64,000 bases of DNA, taken from positions 242,822 to 306,821 of the forward strand of contig JAKPAC010000010.1 in NCBI GenBank assembly GCA_029779645.1, read 5' to 3'. The position numbers and the translations under genes were made by a program. The DNA comes from Actinomycetes bacterium (GTDB lineage: Bacteria; Actinomycetota; Actinomycetes; Actinomycetales; Microbacteriaceae). The notes under the pieces were generated by a model that made no database searches, was not told where the DNA came from, and worked only from the letters and a program-made list of their open reading frames with translations. Positions 17,952 to 24,713 of the stretch are shown in pieces; position 1 is the stretch's first letter; the number at the start of each line of letters is the position of its first letter.

Positions 17952-20009
17952 ATGCGCGCACGTTGGGCGTTCGCGTTGACCACGGCTGCGCTGCTGGCCG
18001 GGCTGGCCGTCGGCGCACCGGCCCAGGCCGACGATTCCATCGCCCGGGCGACGCAGCACACGGTGCCCGCCACCGCCCCCGTCACGCTCGGCGCGGGGTA
18101 CGTGCTCGACGACGCCGACGTGCTCACCGACGCCGAGGAGGACATGGTGCAGGCGCGCCTCGAGCAGCTGCGCGCCGACACCGATCTCGATCTCTGGGTG
18201 GCGTTCGTGCCCGAGTTCTCGAGCCCGGCCAACGCCGAGGAATGGGCGAACGACACCGCGAGCCGCAACGGCCTCGGCCCGACGCAGTACCTGCTGGCGG
18301 TCGCCGTCGACACGCGCCAGTTCTATCTCTCGGGCGACACCTCGGGCCCGCTGAGCGACGCGCAGCTCGCGGCCATCGAGCAGCAGCGCATCCGGCCCGC
18401 GCTGGGCGAGCTCGACTGGGTCGGCGCGGTCGACGCGGCCGCCACGGGCATCACCGATGCCGCGGGCGGCGGCACCGGCGCGCCGGGCGGCTCGGGCGGT
18501 GGCGCGAGCACCGGCGGCGGCGCGTGGATCGTCGTGGTCGTCATCGTCGTGATCGCGATCGGCGTGATCGTCTGGGCCGTCTCGAGCCGGCGCAAGAAGG
18601 CGGCGGTCGGCGGCGGCGGGCGGGGTCCCGTGGCGCAGCTCAGCACCGCCGACCTCGGCCGCCAGGCCGGATCGGCGCTCGTCGCCACCGACGACGCCGT
18701 TCGCACCAGCGAGGAGGAGCTCGGCTTCGCGAGCGCGCAGTTCGGCGATGCCGCCACGGGCGATTTCCGCACCGCCCTCGAGGCCGCCAAGGCGAACCTC
18801 AACCAGGCCTTCACCCTCAAGCAGAAGCTGGACGATCACATCCCCGACTCGGAGGACGACGTCCGGGCCTGGAACACGCAGATCCTGCAGCTGTGCAAGG
18901 AGGCCAACGCCACGCTCGACGCGAAGGCCGCCGACTTCGACGCGCTGCGCAAGCTCGAGGCGAACGCCCCGGAGGCCCTCGCCCACGTGCAGAGCGAGCG
19001 CGCCGCGGTGACGCCCCTGGTCGACGCCGCCAAGGCGTCGCTGGAGCGGCTCGCCGCGCGGTACGAGCCGAGCGCGCTCGCGACGGTCGCCGACAACCCG
19101 GCACAGGCATCCACCCGCCTCGCGTTCGCCGACGAGCAGCTCGACGCGGCCCAGCGCCTGATCGGCGAGGGCAAGGGCGGCGAAGCGGCGGTGAGCATCC
19201 GCGCCGCGGAGGAGGCGGTCGACCAGGCCCGGCTGCTGACCCAGGCCGTCGACAAGCTCGGCGCCGACCTCGCGACGGGCGAGCAGACCATCTCTGCCGC
19301 GATCGCCCACCTCGAGGGCGACGTCGCCCAGGCGAGCCACCTGCCCGACCCGGACGGCCGCGTCGCCGGCGCGGTCGCCCTCGTGAACCAGCAGCTCACG
19401 GTCGCGCGGGCCGCGCTGGCTGGGCCCCGCATCGCGCCGCTGCAGGTGCTGCAGGGGCTCGACGCCGCGAACGCCCAGATCGACGGCGTCGTCGCCGGCG
19501 TCCGCGACGCGGCCGCCGCACAGCAGCGCGCGCAGCAGTCGCTCCAGCAGAGCCTGCTCAGCGCGCAGGCGCAGGTCTCGGCCGCCGAGGACTACATCAC
19601 CGCGCGCCGCGGCGCCGTGGGCGCGGAGGCGCGCACGCGCCTCGCCGAGGCGGGCGCCTCGCTCGTGCACGCGCAGCAGCTGCAGGGCACCGACCCGCAG
19701 CAGGCGCTCGCGTACGCGCAGCGTGGCGGCCAGCTCGCGTCGCAGGCCATCCAGTTCGCGCAGCAGGACGTCGGCTCGTTCGAGCGAAGTCAGGGCGGCG
19801 GGGGCGGCGGGGGCGGCGGGAACGTCGCCGGTGCGGTGCTCGGCGGCATCCTCATCAACTCGCTGCTCGGCGGCGGGGGCGGACGCAGTCGGGGCGGCGG
19901 CGGCTTCGGCGGCGGCTTCAGCGGCGGCGGGCGCTCCAGCGGAGGCCGCTCCTCCGGCAGCTTCGGCGGCGGCGGCACCCGCTCACGCCGGGGCGGCGGG
20001 CGCTTCTAG
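17952..20009 (+). CDS. TPM-domain membrane protein with long helical region and Gly-rich tail
   Basis: The ATG at 17952 is preferred over GTG 17943 because AAGGGGG lies 8 nt upstream; the product is 685 aa. A signal peptide (MRARWAFALTTAALLAGLAVGAPAQA) is followed by a TPM domain (about residues 35-165; YVLDDADVLTDAEEDMVQ). Then come a Gly-rich linker, one membrane helix (IVVVVIVVIAIGVIVWAV, about 193-212) and a cytoplasmic Ala/Gln/Glu-rich helical region to about 610. The extreme C-terminus is a Gly/Ser/Arg tail (SQGGGG... GFGGGFSGGG) resembling the tails of YgcG-type proteins. pspA follows 123 bp downstream, so a role in membrane-stress sensing or PspA recruitment is plausible but inferred. 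Confidence 0.85.
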   Translation: MRARWAFALTTAALLAGLAVGAPAQADDSIARATQHTVPATAPVTLGAGYVLDDADVLTDAEEDMVQARLEQLRADTDLDLWVAFVPEFSSPANAEEWANDTASRNGLGPTQYLLAVAVDTRQFYLSGDTSGPLSDAQLAAIEQQRIRPALGELDWVGAVDAAATGITDAAGGGTGAPGGSGGGASTGGGAWIVVVVIVVIAIGVIVWAVSSRRKKAAVGGGGRGPVAQLSTADLGRQAGSALVATDDAVRTSEEELGFASAQFGDAATGDFRTALEAAKANLNQAFTLKQKLDDHIPDSEDDVRAWNTQILQLCKEANATLDAKAADFDALRKLEANAPEALAHVQSERAAVTPLVDAAKASLERLAARYEPSALATVADNPAQASTRLAFADEQLDAAQRLIGEGKGGEAAVSIRAAEEAVDQARLLTQAVDKLGADLATGEQTISAAIAHLEGDVAQASHLPDPDGRVAGAVALVNQQLTVARAALAGPRIAPLQVLQGLDAANAQIDGVVAGVRDAAAAQQRAQQSLQQSLLSAQAQVSAAEDYITARRGAVGAEARTRLAEAGASLVHAQQLQGTDPQQALAYAQRGGQLASQAIQFAQQDVGSFERSQGGGGGGGGGNVAGAVLGGILINSLLGGGGGRSRGGGGFGGGFSGGGRSSGGRSSGSFGGGGTRSRRGGGRF

Positions 20010-20132
20010 GGGCGCCGGCGCCGCACCGCGGCATCCATCAACTTCACATCGCACGCAGCACGACCACAGCAAGCCAGCAGGACCACAACGGGCGAATCTG
20101 CCCCGCACAGACCACGACGGAAGGAAACCTCC

Positions 20133-20870
20133 ATGGCCAAGCAGTCCATCTTCGGGCGCATCTCGACCCTCCTGCGAGCGAACATCAACTCGATGCTCGA
20201 CTCGGCAGAAGACCCGCAGAAGATGCTCGATCAGCTCGTTCGCGACTTCACCAACAACATCGCGGATGCCGAGTCGGCGATCGCCGAGACGATCGGCAAC
20301 CTGCGACTGCTCGAGCGCGACAACCAGGAAGACGTCCAGGCCGCCGCCGACTGGGGCAACAAGGCCATCGCGGCCAGCCGCAAGGGCGACGAGCTGCGCG
20401 CCGCGGGCAACACCGTCGACGCCGACAAGTTCGACAACCTCGCGAAGATCGCCCTGCAGCGCCAGATGGGCTCGGAGAACGAGGCGAAGGCCACCGCGCC
20501 GCAGATCGCCGCGCAGACCGAGGTCGTCGAGAAGCTCAAGGACGGCCTCAACGGCATGAAGCAGAAGCTCGAGGAGCTCAAGGCCAAGCGCGCCCAGCTG
20601 CTCGCCCGCGCCAAGACCGCCGAGGCCCAGAACAAGGTCGCCGACGCCGTCAAGTCGATCGACGTCATGGACCCGACGAGCGACCTCGGCCGCTTCGAAG
20701 ACAAGATCCGCCGCCAGGAGGCGCTCGCCGCCGGCAAGCAGGAGCTGGCCGCTTCGAGCCTCGACGCGCAGTTCAACGCGCTCGACGACATCGGCGAGCT
20801 CACCGAGGTCGAGGCACGCCTGGCCGCACTCAAGTCGGGCAACAGCCCGCAGGGCGCGATCGGCTCGTAG
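20133..20870 (+). CDS. pspA: PspA/IM30 family membrane-stress protein
   Basis: 245 aa, start MAKQSIFGRISTLLRANINSM, with GGAAGGAAA upstream. The amphipathic N-terminal helix and the family sequence MLDSAEDPQKMLDQLVRDF are clear. The remainder is a continuous coiled coil with KLKDGLNGMKQKLEELKAK, ending in the DIGELTEVEARLAALK helix. PspA/ESCRT-III proteins assemble on damaged inner membranes. The partner upstream here is the TPM protein rather than PspB/PspC or ClgR-Rv2743c. A GC-rich hairpin follows the stop codon. Confidence 0.95.
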   Translation: MAKQSIFGRISTLLRANINSMLDSAEDPQKMLDQLVRDFTNNIADAESAIAETIGNLRLLERDNQEDVQAAADWGNKAIAASRKGDELRAAGNTVDADKFDNLAKIALQRQMGSENEAKATAPQIAAQTEVVEKLKDGLNGMKQKLEELKAKRAQLLARAKTAEAQNKVADAVKSIDVMDPTSDLGRFEDKIRRQEALAAGKQELAASSLDAQFNALDDIGELTEVEARLAALKSGNSPQGAIGS

Positions 20871-20877
20871 GCACCAT

Positions 20878-20929
20878 CCCGCGGCGGTCGGCCGACTGCC
20901 CTCACCGGCACGTCGCCGGCCGCCGCGGG
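20878..20929 (+). terminator. GC-rich hairpin after pspA
   Basis: CCCGCGGCGG (20878-20887) pairs perfectly with CCGCCGCGGG (20920-20929). Further GGC/GCC pairs inside extend the stem with small bulges, leaving a loop of roughly 20 nt. There is no T-run. It lies 8 nt past the pspA stop, so a terminator or mRNA 3' end is likely. Confidence 0.55.
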
Positions 20930-20982
20930 CATGTTCCGGCCCCGCGCAGCGTTATCCCAAGTGAACTTCTGAGAGGTATCCG

Positions 20983-21834
20983 ATGGTCCGTTTCCTCGTT
21001 GTTCCACAGTGGCAGGGTTCGAGCTCCTCGCGGGCGATGCAGCTCGTCGACGGCGCGCACGCCGTGCTCGGCGATCTCCCGCGCACGGGCTCGCGCATGA
21101 TCGAGGTTCCGCTCGAGGCCGGCGACGCGCTCGACAGCGGCATCCTCCGGATGAGCGCGCTCAACCAGACCGCGCGCAACCTCCGGATCGCCCTCGACGA
21201 GCTTCGCGAGCGCGGCCAGGCCGTCATCACGTTCGGCGGCGACGCGGGCGTCGCGACGGTCGCCGCGCTGGACGCCGCAGCCGGCGTGCACGGACACGCG
21301 GCCGATGGCGACATGGCGGTCGTGTGGTTCAGCGCCCGCGGCGCGTTTCACTCCCCCGCCACCTCGCCGACCAAGGCGTACCACGACATGGCCGCCCGGG
21401 CCCTGGTGGACCCGGCCGTCCCGCGCCCGCACCTGAGCGATCCGCCGCCCGTGATCGCCGGCACCCGGCTCACCCTCGTGGGCGTCCGCTCGCTCGACGA
21501 CGCCCAGATCGCGGCGGCGGCCGAGCACGGCGTCGCGCTGCACACCCCCGATCGCCTCGAACCGGCGGCCCTCGCGGCGGCGATCGTCGCCGCCGGGGCG
21601 TCCCGCGTCTTCGTCCACGTCGACCTGAACGTGCTCGACCCGGCCGCGCTCTCGGGCCTCGGCCACGCCGAGCCCTTCGGCCTCGAGCTCGCGCAGCTGC
21701 TCGACACGATCGCCGCGCTGCGCGACCGCCTGCCGCTCGCCGGCGCCGCGGTCACCGAATACGCGCCGGCGACCCCGAGCGCCATCAGCGACGACATGGC
21801 GACCATCCTGCGCATCGTCGGCGCGCTGGTGTGA
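20983..21834 (+). CDS. Arginase-family protein with substituted metal ligands
   Basis: 283 aa, start MVRFLVVPQWQGSSSSRAMQ, with GAGAGG upstream. The overall layout is that of the ureohydrolase (arginase/agmatinase) fold. The family metal motifs are altered: GGDH/C appears as GGDAGVA, DAHxDxN appears as SARGAFH, and the late DxD appears as HVDLNVLDPA (D-L-N). Most residues that hold the Mn2+ pair are gone, so arginase activity is unlikely and a regulatory or binding role is more probable. Its stop overlaps the next gene's GTG, so the two are translationally coupled. The fold assignment is fairly secure; the function is not. Confidence 0.75.
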   Translation: MVRFLVVPQWQGSSSSRAMQLVDGAHAVLGDLPRTGSRMIEVPLEAGDALDSGILRMSALNQTARNLRIALDELRERGQAVITFGGDAGVATVAALDAAAGVHGHAADGDMAVVWFSARGAFHSPATSPTKAYHDMAARALVDPAVPRPHLSDPPPVIAGTRLTLVGVRSLDDAQIAAAAEHGVALHTPDRLEPAALAAAIVAAGASRVFVHVDLNVLDPAALSGLGHAEPFGLELAQLLDTIAALRDRLPLAGAAVTEYAPATPSAISDDMATILRIVGALV

Positions 21835-22292
21835 GCGGCTCGCCGCCCCCGGCCGACTGGCAGGCGCAGGCCGAGCGCGCGCTCGAGCGCGGCGCACGCG
21901 TGGATGCCTGGATCCCCGCGATCCTGCTCAACTCGCCCATCAGCCGCCTCGGGTTCGCCTGGGCGACCGCGGTCGGAGCGCTCTGGGGCACGCTGTGGAG
22001 CACGGGACGCGTCGAGCGCGTCGGCGAGGTGCTGGTGTTTCGCGGCATGCCGCGCTGGTCGTACCGCCGCGGCGGCACCTGCGTCGGGCGCTGCTACCTG
22101 ACCGGCGGCAACACCTCGGCCGGGGTGCTGGCGCACGAGGCGGTGCACGTGCGGCAGTGGCGCCGCTACGGCATGCTCATGCCGCTGCTCTACGCGCTCG
22201 CCGGCCGCGACGCCCTGCGCAATCGCTTCGAGATCGAGGCCGGTCTCGTGCAGGGCGGCTACGTGGCGGCGCGGCACGCGCGAACGCGCTGA
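21831..22292 (+). CDS. Small HExxH protein, putative membrane-associated metallopeptidase
   Basis: Begins at GTG 21831, overlapping the arginase-like stop by 4 nt, and is 153 aa (MSGSPPPADWQAQAERALER). A hydrophobic stretch (RLGFAWATAVGALWGTLW, about residues 39-56) precedes a beta-rich part. LAHEAVHVRQW places HExxH at residues 102-106, with glutamates in RFEIEAGL about 30 residues later, the spacing expected of a gluzincin-like zinc site. I recognise no named family with certainty. Coupling to a degenerate ureohydrolase is curious. It converges with the SIP-domain gene. Confidence 0.65.
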   Translation: MSGSPPPADWQAQAERALERGARVDAWIPAILLNSPISRLGFAWATAVGALWGTLWSTGRVERVGEVLVFRGMPRWSYRRGGTCVGRCYLTGGNTSAGVLAHEAVHVRQWRRYGMLMPLLYALAGRDALRNRFEIEAGLVQGGYVAARHARTR

Positions 22293-22346
22293 CGCGGCCG
22301 CCCAGACACGCGGGGCGCCTCGGGTGCGGCGCGCTGTCGCGCGGCG

Positions 22347-22907
22347 TCAGCCGGTGAACGAAGCGACCGACAGCCCGAAGCGGGCCGGCGCGAAGATGCG
22401 TGCGGGATCGACGCCGCGCTGCTCGACCAGGTGGTCGACGATGTCGGCGGTGCCGAGGAATCCGCCCGTCAGGTAGACGCGGGTGTGGTCGTGCGCGGCG
22501 TCGTGCGTCTCGTCGGCCTCCGGGGCGCAGAGCATCTCGCCGGCCCAGCCGGCGACCGCCCGGGTGAGGGCGCGGCCCGGCGCGCAGAGCGCCCCGGTGC
22601 CCGCGGCGCCCGAGCGGGCCGAGCGGTCGAGCCAGGTGACGGTCATGCGCGCGGGGGCGTCGAGCGTGACGATGGATGCCGCATCCGGCACCTCGATGAA
22701 CACGCGACCCGTCGAGCAGATCGGCAGCGTCGCGAGGAGGGTCTGCAGCTCGAGCAGGCTCGACTCGTCGGCCGTGATCAGGTGCTGCATGCGCGTGTGC
22801 CGCGCCGCCTTGCACGCCTTGGGCCCGTGCGCGACGCCCTGAACGATGGAATCGTGCCGCTGGGCATCGGCGTGCTGCGCGCTCAGGTGCTGTGTGCTGG
22901 AGGACAT
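22347..22907 (-). CDS. SIP-domain (siderophore-interacting-like) protein
   Basis: 186 aa, start MSSSTQHLSAQHADAQRHDS, with GGAAGGGTC before the ATG. The segment MQHLITADESSLLELQTLLATLP and the C-terminal GARIF/FGLSVASFTG-like end match the NADPH-binding half of siderophore-interacting proteins. The FAD-binding beta-barrel that normally precedes it is absent, since full SIPs are about 270 aa. Cys residues (CKAARH, CSTG, LCAP twice) are unusually frequent. A DtxR/IdeR-type iron box covers its promoter, supporting a role in iron release or iron sensing. Confidence 0.75.
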   Translation of the reverse strand: MSSSTQHLSAQHADAQRHDSIVQGVAHGPKACKAARHTRMQHLITADESSLLELQTLLATLPICSTGRVFIEVPDAASIVTLDAPARMTVTWLDRSARSGAAGTGALCAPGRALTRAVAGWAGEMLCAPEADETHDAAHDHTRVYLTGGFLGTADIVDHLVEQRGVDPARIFAPARFGLSVASFTG

Positions 22908-22916
22908 GACCCTTCC

Positions 22917-22947
22917 AGTATAGGCATGCCTAACCTCACTCGGTCAA
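22917..22947 (-). promoter_or_regulatory. Iron-regulated promoter with DtxR/IdeR box for the SIP-domain gene
   Basis: The minus-strand promoter is TTGACC (22947-22942), a 19-nt spacer and TATACT (22922-22917), 9 nt before the ATG. ATAGGCATGCCTAACCTCA (22920-22938) matches 14 of 19 positions of the consensus TTAGGTTAGSCTAACCTAA and overlaps the -10 and spacer. Repression by iron-loaded DtxR/IdeR is the natural reading. Confidence 0.7.
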
Positions 22948-22959
22948 GAGCGAGTGAGG
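22934..22959. repeat. 9-bp perfect inverted repeat upstream of the SIP gene
   Basis: CCTCACTCG and CGAGTGAGG flank an 8-nt loop, GTCAAGAG. The element lies between the (GCTCCC)9 repeat and the SIP promoter, and its loop carries most of the -35 hexamer. It may be the 3' hairpin of the lpqB transcript or an additional operator. Confidence 0.55.
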
Positions 22960-22974
22960 GCACCCTTCCCTGCC

Positions 22975-23028
22975 GCTCCCGCTCCCGCTCCCGCTCCCGC
23001 TCCCGCTCCCGCTCCCGCTCCCGCTCCC
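22975..23028. repeat. (GCTCCC)9 hexanucleotide tandem repeat with G-quadruplex potential
   Basis: Nine uninterrupted copies of GCTCCC run from 22975 to 23028, beginning 2 bp beyond the lpqB stop codon. On the lpqB sense strand this reads GGGAGC nine times, giving nine GGG tracts separated by 3 nt, which satisfies the usual G-quadruplex pattern. The array lies entirely in noncoding sequence between lpqB and the iron box of the SIP gene. Confidence 0.95.
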
Positions 23029-23030
23029 GT

Positions 23031-24713
23031 TCAGCGCATCCCCTGCTGGGTCGCGAGCACGAGCACGCCCTCCGCGCCCGGCTGCCAGGTCGAGGCGCGC
23101 TGCATGAACAGCACGCCGTCGCTGGTGTGCAGGCGCAGCCCGCCGATCGTGTTGCCGCCGGCGAGCGACACGGTGCCGAGGGGCGCGTCGTGGCGAGCCC
23201 CCGGACCGCCGATCGGGGTGGTGACGAGCCACGGCAGCCCCTCCCCGACGAAGATCGCGGCGACGCTCGTGCCATCGGTCCAGGCGATGTCGGCGCCCTG
23301 CCCCGCCGCGCGGGCGATGCGCTGCGGCTCGCCGAGCGAGACCGGGACGCCGTCGCCGTCGCGCCGCACGGCGGCGACCTGGATCCAGCTCTGGCCGCCG
23401 ATCGTCGTGAGCGCAGCGAGGCGCGACCCGTCGTGCGAGAGCTGCATGGCGGCGATGTGCGACGCGTCCGGCCATGCGCCGGCCACGGCGATCGCGGCCT
23501 CACCCGCGCCCCGAATCGCGAGCACCTCGGCGGGCGCGCCCTGCGGCACGCTCCACACGAAGCCCCAGGGGTCGACCGTGGGAGCGATGAGCCCGGCTCG
23601 CGCATCCAGCACGAGCGCGTCGCCCTCGCCCGGCACCCGCGTGACCTCGCCCTCCGCGCAGAGCACGGCGGCGAACTCCTGCGATGCGGCGATCTCGATG
23701 CTGCGGCTGTCGCGACGCGCGAGCTGGGCGCTCAGCCCCGGGATCGGCTCGAGCTCGTTGCCGGAGATGAAGCCGAAGCCGCTCGCGGTCTGCACGAGCG
23801 CCCGGCCGTCGACCTTCGTCGACGCGGTCGGGCTCGCCGCCACGTCGATCACGTTCGGGCCGACGAGCATCTCGACCTTCGGCACACCCGCCGAGGCGAG
23901 GCTCGCCTGCAGCTGGGCCTGCATGCGGCCGAGCGTGAGGTCGTCGAGGGCGAGGACGGCCGCGTCGAGCTCGACCTTGGCGACCCCGCCCGAGACCGGG
24001 ACCGTCTTGCTGCGCAGCGACACGTCCTGGAACGCGGTGAACACGGCGCCCTCGAGCCACGGGCTCGGCCTGCCCTCGACGAGCGCGCTCACGATGTTGG
24101 TCGCCGAGTTGGTGCGTGCCGGGAACCACCGCACGTCGGGCACGAGGAACCGCCAGCTCGGGTCGAAGTACATCAGCGAGAACGAGGCGTAGACGACCTT
24201 GAACGTCTCGGCGTCGAGCAGGATCCCGTCGGGTGCGGCCACGACGCGATACTCGCCGTCGGCCTGCTGCGCCACGATGTAGCTGCGATTGGTCGAGCCC
24301 TGCGCCTCGCTCACGTGATAGCTGCCCGATTCGTCGACATCCGCGGTCGGTGTCAGCGAGACCGTGACCGTGTCGCCCTCCACATCCGAGAAGGAGCGGC
24401 TTCCGGGCTGGTCGATGGTGACGCCCGCCGACGGATTCCACACGTCGCGCAGCGAGGGCGCGAGGTACGAGCGGGCGATCTCGAAGCCGCCGGCGGGGCT
24501 GGTCGCGGCATCCACGAAGCCTTCGACGATCTGCCGCGGCGTCGCCCCGGGCGTCGGCCGCTCGGGCAGGAAGTCGACGTCGAGGTGCGCGGTGCCCTCG
24601 CCCATGGGCAGGCCGGCGTTGACCGGACCCGAGGTCGGCAGCCCGGCACACGCGGTCAGCAGCACGAGCAGCACGCTCAGGATGCCGATGCCGGCGCGTC
24701 GCGATGCGCTCAT
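23031..24713 (-). CDS. lpqB: Lipoprotein LpqB with GerMN domain
   Basis: 560 aa, start MSASRRAGIGILSVLLVLLTACAGLPTSG; LLTAC is the lipobox and Cys22 the lipidation site. An early GerMN domain (about residues 60-330) is followed by a C-terminal beta-propeller-like region with repeated DGSRLA and WIQVAAV segments. LpqB interacts with the MtrB extracellular domain and tunes MtrA phosphorylation in actinobacteria. Its ATG overlaps the mtrB stop as ATGA and GGAGGGG precedes it. The gene ends right at a nine-copy GGGAGC repeat. Confidence 0.95.
   Translation of the reverse strand: MSASRRAGIGILSVLLVLLTACAGLPTSGPVNAGLPMGEGTAHLDVDFLPERPTPGATPRQIVEGFVDAATSPAGGFEIARSYLAPSLRDVWNPSAGVTIDQPGSRSFSDVEGDTVTVSLTPTADVDESGSYHVSEAQGSTNRSYIVAQQADGEYRVVAAPDGILLDAETFKVVYASFSLMYFDPSWRFLVPDVRWFPARTNSATNIVSALVEGRPSPWLEGAVFTAFQDVSLRSKTVPVSGGVAKVELDAAVLALDDLTLGRMQAQLQASLASAGVPKVEMLVGPNVIDVAASPTASTKVDGRALVQTASGFGFISGNELEPIPGLSAQLARRDSRSIEIAASQEFAAVLCAEGEVTRVPGEGDALVLDARAGLIAPTVDPWGFVWSVPQGAPAEVLAIRGAGEAAIAVAGAWPDASHIAAMQLSHDGSRLAALTTIGGQSWIQVAAVRRDGDGVPVSLGEPQRIARAAGQGADIAWTDGTSVAAIFVGEGLPWLVTTPIGGPGARHDAPLGTVSLAGGNTIGGLRLHTSDGVLFMQRASTWQPGAEGVLVLATQQGMR

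Noticed and set aside
17864-21100. 1078-aa plus-strand ORF over the TPM and pspA genes
   Set aside because: Out-of-frame shadow of two genes with clear family assignments; Arg-rich throughout.
22975-23028. Possible CRISPR-like array
   Set aside because: Units are 6 bp with no spacers, so this is a microsatellite.
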